From: Streptococcus mitis
GTDB taxonomy: Bacteria; Bacillota; Bacilli; Lactobacillales; Streptococcaceae
NCBI RefSeq assembly: GCF_005844455.1
Contig: NZ_SPGF01000009.1
Coordinates: 1 to 49,641, forward strand
Length of the DNA stretch: 49,641 nucleotides
Reading direction: 5' to 3'
The position numbers were made by a program, and so were the translations under genes. The first letter of the stretch is position 1; each line of letters starts with the position of its first letter. The notes beneath the pieces were generated by a model. That model made no database searches. It had not been told where the DNA came from and saw only the letters and a program-made list of their open reading frames with translations. Shown in pieces: positions 1 through 6,761 of this stretch.

Positions 1-105
1 AAAACGGTTTGAATTAAGAGCTGAGTTGATTTGTGGCATCATCAACCACGAGATGATGTAGTTACCGAACAAGTCTACTAGATAAATTAAGTGTAAAAGA
101 ATATG

Positions 106-272
106 AGGATCCCTTTAGGGATAGTGGTAAGTAATACTAAAGCCTCTTTAAGAGGCAAGTGACGAGTCAAGAGCAATAAGGCTTGAACAACGTGAAATCC
201 AGCGTCTTTAGGCACTGGCTGGTAATTTGGGCTTATAGCCCTGGTTCAAACCACCCGTTAGACGGGTGGTCA
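106..272 (+). ncRNA. orphan multi-hairpin region, resembling an IS200/IS605 right end or omega-RNA
   Basis: Five short inverted repeats follow one another: ATCCCTTTAGGGAT (109-122), GCCTCTTTAAGAGGC (142-156), an imperfect arm pair around 200-222, GGGCTTATAGCCC (229-241) and the strong ACCACCCG/CGGGTGGT stem (250-270). The last stem, preceded by GGTTCAAA, resembles the terminal hairpin of IS200/IS605-type (tnpB-bearing) elements, whose right end encodes the TnpB guide RNA. No TnpB reading frame is visible here; only a 19-codon open stretch ends at 61 at the window edge. The identification is a resemblance from memory, not a match. An unrelated structured RNA is possible. Confidence 0.35.
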
Positions 273-294
273 TGATTTTCTATTCTAAATAGAT

Positions 295-323
295 TTGAGC
301 TCTCCTAACTTATATGATAAAAT
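295..323 (+). promoter_or_regulatory. queH promoter
   Basis: TTGAGC (295-300) and TAAAAT (318-323) are separated by 17 bases. They are followed by an AAGGAG ribosome binding site at 335-340 and the queH ATG at 347. Confidence 0.6.
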
Positions 324-346
324 AAGACTAGAAAAAGGAGAAGAAC

Positions 347-1114
347 ATGATCGATGTAGAAGAAATTCTGAGCAAGATGAACCCCAATCAGAAGATTAAT
401 TATGACCGTGTCATGCAGAAGATGGTACAAGTATGGGAGAAAAATGAGCAGCGGCCAACCATTCTCATGCATGTTTGCTGTGCCCCTTGCAGTACCTATA
501 CCCTAGAATATTTGACCAAGTATGCAGATGTGACCATCTATTTTGCCAATTCTAATATTCATCCCAAGGCAGAATACCATAAGCGGGCCTATGTTACCAA
601 AAAATTTGTCAGTGATTTCAATGAGCGGACAGGAAATATGGTTCAGTACCTAGAAGCTCCCTACGAACCAAATGAATATAGAAAACTAGTTAGAGGACTT
701 GAGGAAGAACCAGAAGGTGGTGATCGTTGCAAGGTTTGCTTTGACTACCGTCTGGATAAAACAGCGCAAGTGGCTATGGATTTAGGCTTTGACTACTTTG
801 GTTCGGCTTTGACCATCAGTCCTCATAAGAATTCTCAAACTATCAACAGCATCGGAATCGATGTGCAAAAGATTTATACCACCCACTATCTTCCCAGTGA
901 TTTCAAGAAAAATCAAGGCTACAAACGTTCAGTGGAGATGTGTGAGGAGTATGATATCTACCGTCAATGTTATTGTGGATGTGTCTATGCAGCCCAAGCG
1001 CAGAATATTGACCTGGTTCAAGTCAAGAAGGACGCCACAGCTTTCTTGCTAGATAAGGATGTTGAAAAAGACTATTCCCATATCAAATTTACTGTTACAA
1101 AATTAGATATATAA
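347..1114 (+). CDS. queH: epoxyqueuosine reductase QueH
   Basis: QueH (formerly DUF208) reduces epoxyqueuosine to queuosine at the wobble position of tRNAs with GUN anticodons, the last step of queuosine synthesis, in the cytoplasm. The 255-residue product has the family's cysteine pattern: HVCCAPCS near residue 44, DRCKVCFDYR near 127 and CYCGC near 210. These bind the metal/iron-sulfur centre and form the redox pair. The start ATG has a good AAGGAG site 6 bases upstream. The gene is monocistronic, with its own promoter and a strong terminator. Its left flank is mobile-element debris and its right flank an IS630 element. The family assignment is firm; activity is inferred. Confidence 0.9.
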   Translation: MIDVEEILSKMNPNQKINYDRVMQKMVQVWEKNEQRPTILMHVCCAPCSTYTLEYLTKYADVTIYFANSNIHPKAEYHKRAYVTKKFVSDFNERTGNMVQYLEAPYEPNEYRKLVRGLEEEPEGGDRCKVCFDYRLDKTAQVAMDLGFDYFGSALTISPHKNSQTINSIGIDVQKIYTTHYLPSDFKKNQGYKRSVEMCEEYDIYRQCYCGCVYAAQAQNIDLVQVKKDATAFLLDKDVEKDYSHIKFTVTKLDI

Positions 1115-1121
1115 GGATAAG

Positions 1122-1145
1122 CCCAGCTGCAAAGCTGGGTTTTTA
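1122..1145 (+). terminator. queH intrinsic terminator
   Basis: A perfect 7-bp stem, CCCAGCT/AGCTGGG, with a GCAA loop is followed by TTTTT, directly after the queH stop. Confidence 0.85.
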
Positions 1146-1164
1146 TACTAGGCTTCCTGCGAAA

Positions 1165-2017
1165 CTATAGTCGATTGAAACAAGAACAAGACAAAAGAGC
1201 CTCGTAAAAAGTATTGCAACTTGGTAATACCTTTTTGAGGTGCTTTTTGATATGAGCCCATATTTTCTCAATAGGATTGTACTCAGGTGAGTAGGGAGGA
1301 AGTGGTAACAGTTTATGCCCATACTCCTCACATAAGAGCTCTAGCTTCCCCATTCTATGGAATCTTGCATTATCCATAATAATAACTGATGGTGTGTTTA
1401 ATGTTGGTAAGAGAAACTTCTGAAACTAAGCTTCAAAAAAGTTGCTCGTCATTGTTTTTTCGTAAGTCATTGGAGCGATTAACTCACCATTTGTTAGCCC
1501 TGCAACCAAAGAAATCCTCTGATATCTTCTTCCAAATACTTTACCTTTTATCAATTGTCCTCGTAATGAGCGACCATATTCTCGATAAAAATAAGTATCA
1601 AATCCTGTTTCATCAATATAAACAGGTGCTAAGTGCTTTAAACTATTAAAATTCTTAAGAAATAAAGCTACTTTTTCTGGGTCTTGTTCATAGTAGGTGT
1701 GGTTCTTTTTTTCGAGTGTAGCCCATAGCTTTGAGAGCATAGTGGATAGTAGTTGGATGACAGCCAAATTCAGAAGCTAATTCAGTCAAATAAGCGTCTG
1801 GATTGTCAGTAAGATAGTTTTTAAGTCTATCTCTATCAACTTTTCTTGGTTTTGTTCCTTTCACTTGATGGTTTAGCTCTCCTGTTTTCTCTTTTAGCTT
1901 TAACCAGCCATAAATGGTATTACGTGAGATTTGGAAAACCTGTGATGCTTCTGTTATACTACCTGTTCGCTCACAATAAGAGAGAACTTTTTTACGAAAA
2001 TCTATTGAATATGCCAT
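1165..2017 (-). pseudogene. IS630-family transposase (two frames, plus an internal amber codon)
   Basis: OrfA starts at an ATG at 2017 (MAYSIDFRKKVLSYC) and encodes the helix-turn-helix half; its frame ends at 1688. OrfB is in the -1 frame and carries the DDE catalytic half: YIDETGFD, IIMDNARFH and PPYSPEYNPIEKIW. The frames meet at a run of seven A (minus strand, 1706-1712), CGA AAA AAA G, a classic -1 slippage site for this family. OrfB has an in-frame TAG at 1426-1428 after TSNFFEA; the frame then continues FQKFLLPTLN into the second aspartate. The stop most simply reflects TGG (Trp) to TAG. No full-length transposase is expected. Confidence 0.85.
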
Positions 2018-2065
2018 AAGAATATTAGACCACATTGTGTACTATTTTTGGTTCATTTCACCATA
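1166..2065 (-). mobile_element. IS630-family element, IS630-Spn1-like (defective)
   Basis: An element of about 900 bp is bounded by imperfect inverted ends: TATAGTCGATTGAAAC at 1166 and, read on the minus strand from 2065, TATGGTGAAATGAACC. TA dinucleotides lie at both ends, as expected for the TA target of this family. The ends resemble those of the RUP repeat found at 38949-39055. The size matches IS630-Spn1 (about 0.9 kb). The transposase is inactivated (see the separate entry), so movement would need a transposase supplied in trans. Confidence 0.8.
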
Positions 2066-2091
2066 TTAATAACTTCACATTTGAACATCTG

Positions 2092-2168
2092 GTGGTCTAT
2101 ACCACTACAAACAAGAAAACGAGCAGGCTTAAGTCCCTATCAGTTGGGAAGTAGCACTGTTCGTTTTT
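2092..2168. terminator. bidirectional terminator or small-RNA-like hairpins downstream of parC
   Basis: There are two hairpins: GTGGT/ACCAC with a 4-base loop at 2092-2105, and a long one pairing AAAACGAGCAG (2116-2126) with CTGTTCGTTTT (2157-2167) through one G-U pair. The long stem has a T tract on both strands. It would end parC transcription from the right. On the plus strand the two hairpins plus T tail resemble the 3' end of a small RNA, but no strong plus-strand promoter was identified. Apart from these, 2066-2245 holds nothing recognised. Confidence 0.5.
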
Positions 2169-2245
2169 GTATATATAATCAAATTTAACTCTTAAAATCT
2201 ATAGATTGACAATTTTCTCAATGAAAAGCTTTTCATTGTTGTTTA

Positions 2246-4726
2246 TTATTTCTTAGATTCAAATTCTGTATAAGCTTCCTGAAGATAAGCGGCCAAAACT
2301 TCCTCATCTGAAATGGTATCTGAGATAAAGCTTCCATTGCTGGTACGTTCTGACAGGTTCAAGTCTTGTAATCGACTTTCATAGATTGTTCCTTTATTGG
2401 ATTGGACAAACAGAGTTTGATCGTTCCCGTCCACTTCTGTACTAAAGAGGTCGCCAACGAAACCTTGTTCGGCAACTGCTCCTGCTAAGAAGACTCGATG
2501 CGGTTTGTTTTTTAACTCACGCAAGACTTGTAGTCCTCGTTTGGCACGGCTGGTCGCTGGAATTTCCTCAATAGAAACACGTTTCAAACTTCCACGCTGA
2601 GTCAAGAGGTAGAAGGATGAGGTATTACAGATAAAGGCCGATTGGAGGACATCATCTTCTTTCAGATTCATAGCCTTGACACCTGCAGCCTTGGCACCGA
2701 CAACCGGAACCTCTTCGATATTGAAACGAAGGGCATAACCATTTTGGCTAATCAAGAGAACATCATCTAGTTTAATCGGAGCCACTGCTACAATCTGGTC
2801 TGTCTCGTCTTTGAGCTTAGCATACTTAACCGACTTAGACTTGTAGGTCCGCCATGGGGTGAATTCTTTTCGTTCTACACGCTTGATTTGACCGAGACGA
2901 GTCGCAGCAAAATAGGTTGTCCCATCATCGAACTGATCCACGACTTCCACATAAAGGATTTCTTCGTTGGTTTCAAAGTTTGTAATGGTCTGGCTCAGAT
3001 GCTCTCCTATGTCCTTCCAACGAATATCTGCTAATTCATGGATTGGTCTGTAGATGACATTTCCGAGACTTGTGAACATCAAGAGGTGCTGGGTTGTCTT
3101 GGCAGCTTGAACAAAAATCAAACGATCGTCGTCACGTTTGCCAATTTCTTCAAGTGTTGAAGCTGCAAAGGAACGAGGGCTAGTACGCTTGATATATCCA
3201 GCCTTCGTCACGCTGACATAGGTATCTTCCTCTGCGATAAGGCTAGCTGTATCAATCTCAATTGCTTTCGCAGTATCTTCTAGAGAACTCAAGCGTGGAG
3301 TCGCAAATTTCTTCTTGACCTCACGAAGTTCTTTCTTCATAAGATTGTACATAGTCCGTTCATCACCAATAATAGCAGCAAGCATGGCAATCTTCTCACG
3401 AAGTTCTGCTTCTTCCTCCTGCAAGACAACCACGTCTGTATTGGTCAAACGATACAATTGCAAGGTAACAATGGCCTCAGCCTGTTCTTCTGTAAAATCA
3501 TAGCTGACCTTGAGGTTTTCCTTTGCATCAGCCTTATTCTCAGAAGCACGGATAAGGGCAATGACTTCATCCAGGATAGAGATGACACGAATCAAACCTT
3601 CCACTATATGGAGACGTTTTTCAGCCTTTTCCTTGTCAAAGCGAGAACGCGCCAAGATCACTTCACGACGGTGGGCAATATAGCTAGACAAGATTGGCAC
3701 AATTCCAACCTGACGAGGGGTGAAATTGTCAATCGCAACCATATTGAAATTGTAATTGATTTGCAAGTCAGTGTACTTGAAAAGGTAGTTGAGAACAAGC
3801 TCGGTATTCGCATCTTTCTTAAGTTCAATAGCGATGCGAAGACCATCACGGTCAGACTCATCACGAACCTCAGCAATACCTGCCACCTTGTTATTGACAC
3901 GGACTTCATCAATTTTCTTGACTAAGTTAGCCTTATTAATCTCATAGGGAATCTCAGTGATAACGATTTGCTCCTTACCACCTTTAAGTTTCTCGATTTC
4001 CGTCTTAGAACGAACAACCACGCGCCCTTTCCCGGTCTCATAGGCCTTTTTAATTTCATCACGTCCTTGAATGATGGCTCCTGTAGGGAAGTCTGGTCCA
4101 GGCAAGAATTCCATGAGTTTATCCACCTTGGCTGTTGGGTGGTCAATCATGTAAATTGTAGCATCGATAACCTCAGCCAAATTATGGGGAGGAATGTCTG
4201 TGGCATAACCAGCAGAAATCCCAGTCGAACCATTGACTAAGAGGTTTGGAAAGGCTGCTGGCAAAACAGTGGGTTCTTTCTCAGTATCGTCAAAGTTCCA
4301 TGCAAAAGGAACTGTCTTTTTCTCGATATCTTGAAGAAGATACCCAGCAATTTCAGACAAACGTGCCTCGGTATAACGCATTGCCGCAGGCGGATCTCCG
4401 TCCATAGAACCGTTGTTCCCGTGCATTTCAACTAGAATCTCACGGTTTTTCCAGTCCTGAGACATACGAACCATGGCATCATAGATGGAAGAATCCCCGT
4501 GTGGGTGGAAATTCCCCATGATATTCCCGACAGACTTGGCCGACTTGCGGTAGCTCTTGTCAAAGGTATTGCCATCCTTATTCATAGAATAAAGAATACG
4601 ACGCTGAACCGGCTTCAAGCCATCACGAATATCTGGCAAAGCTCGGTCTTGAATAATGTACTTGGAGTAGCGACCAAAGCGCTCTCCCATGATGTCCTCC
4701 AGGGACATGTTTTGAATGTTGGACAT
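2246..4726 (-). CDS. parC: DNA topoisomerase IV subunit A
   Basis: ParC is the breakage-reunion subunit of topoisomerase IV, the main chromosome decatenase and a fluoroquinolone target in streptococci. The product is 826 residues (pneumococcal ParC is about 823). The catalytic tyrosine is Tyr118 in AAMRYTE. The quinolone-resistance region reads HPHGDSSIYDAM with Ser79 and Asp83, and Lys137 is present, so the usual resistance changes are absent. The C-terminal half holds the beta-pinwheel DNA-wrapping repeats. The ribosome binding site is weak (AAGAGA). In relatives parC normally lies right after parE; here a three-gene cassette separates them. A possible -10 (TATGAT) 5' of the gene overlaps one arm of a perfect 15-bp inverted repeat. 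Confidence 0.97.
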   Translation of the reverse strand: MSNIQNMSLEDIMGERFGRYSKYIIQDRALPDIRDGLKPVQRRILYSMNKDGNTFDKSYRKSAKSVGNIMGNFHPHGDSSIYDAMVRMSQDWKNREILVEMHGNNGSMDGDPPAAMRYTEARLSEIAGYLLQDIEKKTVPFAWNFDDTEKEPTVLPAAFPNLLVNGSTGISAGYATDIPPHNLAEVIDATIYMIDHPTAKVDKLMEFLPGPDFPTGAIIQGRDEIKKAYETGKGRVVVRSKTEIEKLKGGKEQIVITEIPYEINKANLVKKIDEVRVNNKVAGIAEVRDESDRDGLRIAIELKKDANTELVLNYLFKYTDLQINYNFNMVAIDNFTPRQVGIVPILSSYIAHRREVILARSRFDKEKAEKRLHIVEGLIRVISILDEVIALIRASENKADAKENLKVSYDFTEEQAEAIVTLQLYRLTNTDVVVLQEEEAELREKIAMLAAIIGDERTMYNLMKKELREVKKKFATPRLSSLEDTAKAIEIDTASLIAEEDTYVSVTKAGYIKRTSPRSFAASTLEEIGKRDDDRLIFVQAAKTTQHLLMFTSLGNVIYRPIHELADIRWKDIGEHLSQTITNFETNEEILYVEVVDQFDDGTTYFAATRLGQIKRVERKEFTPWRTYKSKSVKYAKLKDETDQIVAVAPIKLDDVLLISQNGYALRFNIEEVPVVGAKAAGVKAMNLKEDDVLQSAFICNTSSFYLLTQRGSLKRVSIEEIPATSRAKRGLQVLRELKNKPHRVFLAGAVAEQGFVGDLFSTEVDGNDQTLFVQSNKGTIYESRLQDLNLSERTSNGSFISDTISDEEVLAAYLQEAYTEFESKK

Positions 4727-4759
4727 ATTTTTCTCTTACTGTTCTTCTTATTATTTATC

Positions 4760-4806
4760 ATACTTTCACTTTAGTAGGTTTATTAATCCTTCTAAAGTGA
4801 AAGTAT
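4760..4806 (-). promoter_or_regulatory. perfect 15-bp inverted repeat overlapping the putative parC promoter
   Basis: ATACTTTCACTTTAG (4760-4774) is repeated exactly inverted at 4792-4806, with 17 bases between. On the minus strand the arm nearer parC runs into TATGAT, a good -10, with only a weak -35 inside the loop. No T tract follows, so it is not an ordinary terminator. An operator, or a hairpin that protects an mRNA end between the defence cassette and parC, are the plausible readings. Confidence 0.5.
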
Positions 4807-4811
4807 TTCCC

Positions 4812-4988
4812 CTATATCACCACATCTAGAAATTCTTTAAATTTTTGAATATCTTCTTGAAAAGTATCTTCCTGTATATCATCTAACATATCATGTGCTT
4901 CTTTAAGTGATTCATAAATTTCATTTAAATAATAAATATCATATTTTTCATCACTAGAATACAATTCTTCAATTTGATCAATATACAT
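4812..4988 (-). CDS. small acidic ORF in frame with the HEPN gene after its stop
   Basis: After the TAA that ends the HEPN gene (5052-5054), the same frame stays open for 79 codons to a TAG at 4812-4814. The first ATG in this stretch is at 4988 and would give a 58-residue acidic, helical product (MYIDQIEELYSSDEKYD...). There is no clear ribosome binding site. It is either a short separate gene or the detached C-terminus of a longer HEPN protein that acquired a nonsense codon. It is very AT-rich, like the HEPN gene. The family was not recognised. Confidence 0.4.
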   Translation of the reverse strand: MYIDQIEELYSSDEKYDIYYLNEIYESLKEAHDMLDDIQEDTFQEDIQKFKEFLDVVI

Positions 4989-5051
4989 TGATAAACTAGT
5001 GTCTATTCTTTCTTTATGACAAGTAAACTGTTGATAATTTGTATGGTTTTT

Positions 5052-5612
5052 TTATTTCATAAGATTTTCGCCATATTCTTGAATATCTTTTATATATTTT
5101 CCCTCTATTATTTCTGAATAATGAATATTTAGATATTCGACAAAGCGAAGTGCAGCAGTATATTCAATACCTTCTGTATGTATATTCCCATGAGCATAAT
5201 CATGTCTAGCTTGAATTAAACTTATATATGCATTCTTATAGGTATCCGTTATTTTGGGAAGATAAAGTTTAAAATTAGAATCAAAAATTTTCAATTCCGA
5301 TTTTATCCTATCTAAATCAGGTGTAATAGAATGTGATTCAGGAGGAATCTGTTTTAAAATAAATTTATCCTTAGAGCTTTGAGTCTCCTCTGTAAAATCA
5401 ACTTCCAGTAATTTATATATCGTATCTTTTAATAGTTGCTCAGATAAAGAATAAATAGCAATAACTAATGACATTTTCATTGTACTCTTCACAGTATCAG
5501 GATTAGTAATTAAGTCAGGATTTTGACGAAATAATTGAGTCACTTCATTAAAACTAGCAATACGATTTTCAATATCTGCGAAACGGTCTTCATACGAAAA
5601 ATTATACTCCAT
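5052..5612 (-). CDS. HEPN-domain RNase-like protein (MAE_28990/MAE_18760-like)
   Basis: The 186-residue product is all-helical. It carries the HEPN signature R-X4-H as RHDYAH (Arg136, His141) followed by GNI, the arrangement seen in MAE_28990/RiboL-PSP type HEPN proteins. HEPN proteins of this kind are often metal-independent RNases in toxin-antitoxin or phage-abortive systems. The ATG at 5612 was chosen because AAGGAG lies 8 bases upstream inside the end of hsdS; the two genes overlap by 11 bases, implying translational coupling. The gene is markedly more AT-rich than the flanking parC/parE, suggesting transfer. A partner antitoxin is not obvious, although the small downstream ORF is a candidate. 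The motif is seen; RNase activity and a role in defence are inferred. Confidence 0.65.
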   Translation of the reverse strand: MEYNFSYEDRFADIENRIASFNEVTQLFRQNPDLITNPDTVKSTMKMSLVIAIYSLSEQLLKDTIYKLLEVDFTEETQSSKDKFILKQIPPESHSITPDLDRIKSELKIFDSNFKLYLPKITDTYKNAYISLIQARHDYAHGNIHTEGIEYTAALRFVEYLNIHYSEIIEGKYIKDIQEYGENLMK

Positions 5613-6744
5613 CAACAATCTCCTTAGTCGCAGCAATTTTTTTATCAGCCCAGATGACTAAATCCTTTATAACCAATTTCTCCACTGCTCGAATAAAGTC
5701 AGACATAAATGTATAGTCGATTTGATTGTTTATTTTAGGGATATCAAATTGAAAATTATGTGTTTGAGAAGCACGCAACTTACTTCCAAAGTCGTATTTT
5801 CCTACTAATGATTTTTCAATGATAGTCTTGAGATAAAGCAAAACCTTACTATCTTTCATTTTATCGTTCCAAAATACCCCTGTATCATCTCCAGCGCCAA
5901 ACTCATAACCTCTATAAAATGTATTACCAAAAATATCAATGGTTAGAGAATGTTTTGGAAAAACGCGCACATCATTTCCAATATTTCGAACAACACCTGT
6001 ATTGGTCGTACCAGCCATCACAAAAGGCAAATCTCCGTTTATCTGGTCGTCTTTCTTTAAACGTCGTCCTTGATGAATATTCGGAAACAAGGTTAGCATT
6101 GTAACTGGAGAAAGTCGGAATACCTCCGACTCCTCTACTCTACTCTTAGTATCGGAAAGTTTTGCAAACTTGTCAAGTATTTTTTCATCATTTTTTGTAA
6201 GATGATAATCTCTGAGATTTGTTACAGTTAGATAAGCCTCGAGCGTCTCGATGCGTTCAGCCTCGAGCGCTTTGATGTAGTTTCCCATATATTTGAATGC
6301 TATCTTATTGTTGTGGTAGGGTATGGTGACTAAAATCTCTTTTGCCTTATCTCGATTAAATTTGTTTCCGTAGTCAAATTTCCCTTTTGTAACCGTTCTA
6401 AAGCATATTACAAAATACAGCAAACTGTACTTATTCCACTCTTCATATGGAAACATTCCCTGCACATGCGAATAGCCTATAAAATCATTTGGTTGATAAA
6501 AAATACTATCCGATGTAGTTGTATCAGAAAAAGTAATCATATTTCCTCGTTCTGTAGGTTCTAAATCAACAAAACCCCCAATTCCATTATTTTGACTGGA
6601 ATTAACTACAACTGGTACTGAACCATAATTAGCAAACAGTTTCTGATTTGTTAGACCATAATTTTTAGTGGGACGAATATGAAACAATTTTCCCACTTTG
6701 ACTTCTCTCCACTCGCCCCCACTTGCTTCAAATTCCTCTTCCAA
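5602..6744 (-). CDS. hsdS: restriction-modification DNA specificity subunit (HsdS-like)
   Basis: The 380-residue S-type subunit has two target-recognition domains (about residues 14-150 and 205-345). Each is followed by a helical spacer: MGNYIKALEAERIETLEAYL in the middle and FIRAVEKLVIKDLVIWADKK at the end. This is the half-site arrangement of type I S and BcgI B subunits, and it would recognise a bipartite DNA site. The start is a TTG at 6744, 17 bases after the preceding gene's stop. No ATG or GTG is available upstream in frame, although the frame is open back into that gene, so a fused or coupled start is possible. The subunit would dock onto the fused nuclease-methylase encoded just upstream. 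Target sequence unknown. Confidence 0.85.
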   Translation of the reverse strand: MEEEFEASGGEWREVKVGKLFHIRPTKNYGLTNQKLFANYGSVPVVVNSSQNNGIGGFVDLEPTERGNMITFSDTTTSDSIFYQPNDFIGYSHVQGMFPYEEWNKYSLLYFVICFRTVTKGKFDYGNKFNRDKAKEILVTIPYHNNKIAFKYMGNYIKALEAERIETLEAYLTVTNLRDYHLTKNDEKILDKFAKLSDTKSRVEESEVFRLSPVTMLTLFPNIHQGRRLKKDDQINGDLPFVMAGTTNTGVVRNIGNDVRVFPKHSLTIDIFGNTFYRGYEFGAGDDTGVFWNDKMKDSKVLLYLKTIIEKSLVGKYDFGSKLRASQTHNFQFDIPKINNQIDYTFMSDFIRAVEKLVIKDLVIWADKKIAATKEIVDGV

Positions 6745-6761
6745 TTTTTGAAGGCGAGGGC

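Noticed and set aside
3458..3925. 155-residue open frame antisense to parC
   Set aside because: Lies fully within parC, whose conserved protein accounts for the DNA; no ribosome site or family resemblance.
2246..4726. Fluoroquinolone-resistance changes in ParC
   Set aside because: Ser79 and Asp83 are the susceptible residues, and Lys137 is the common form.
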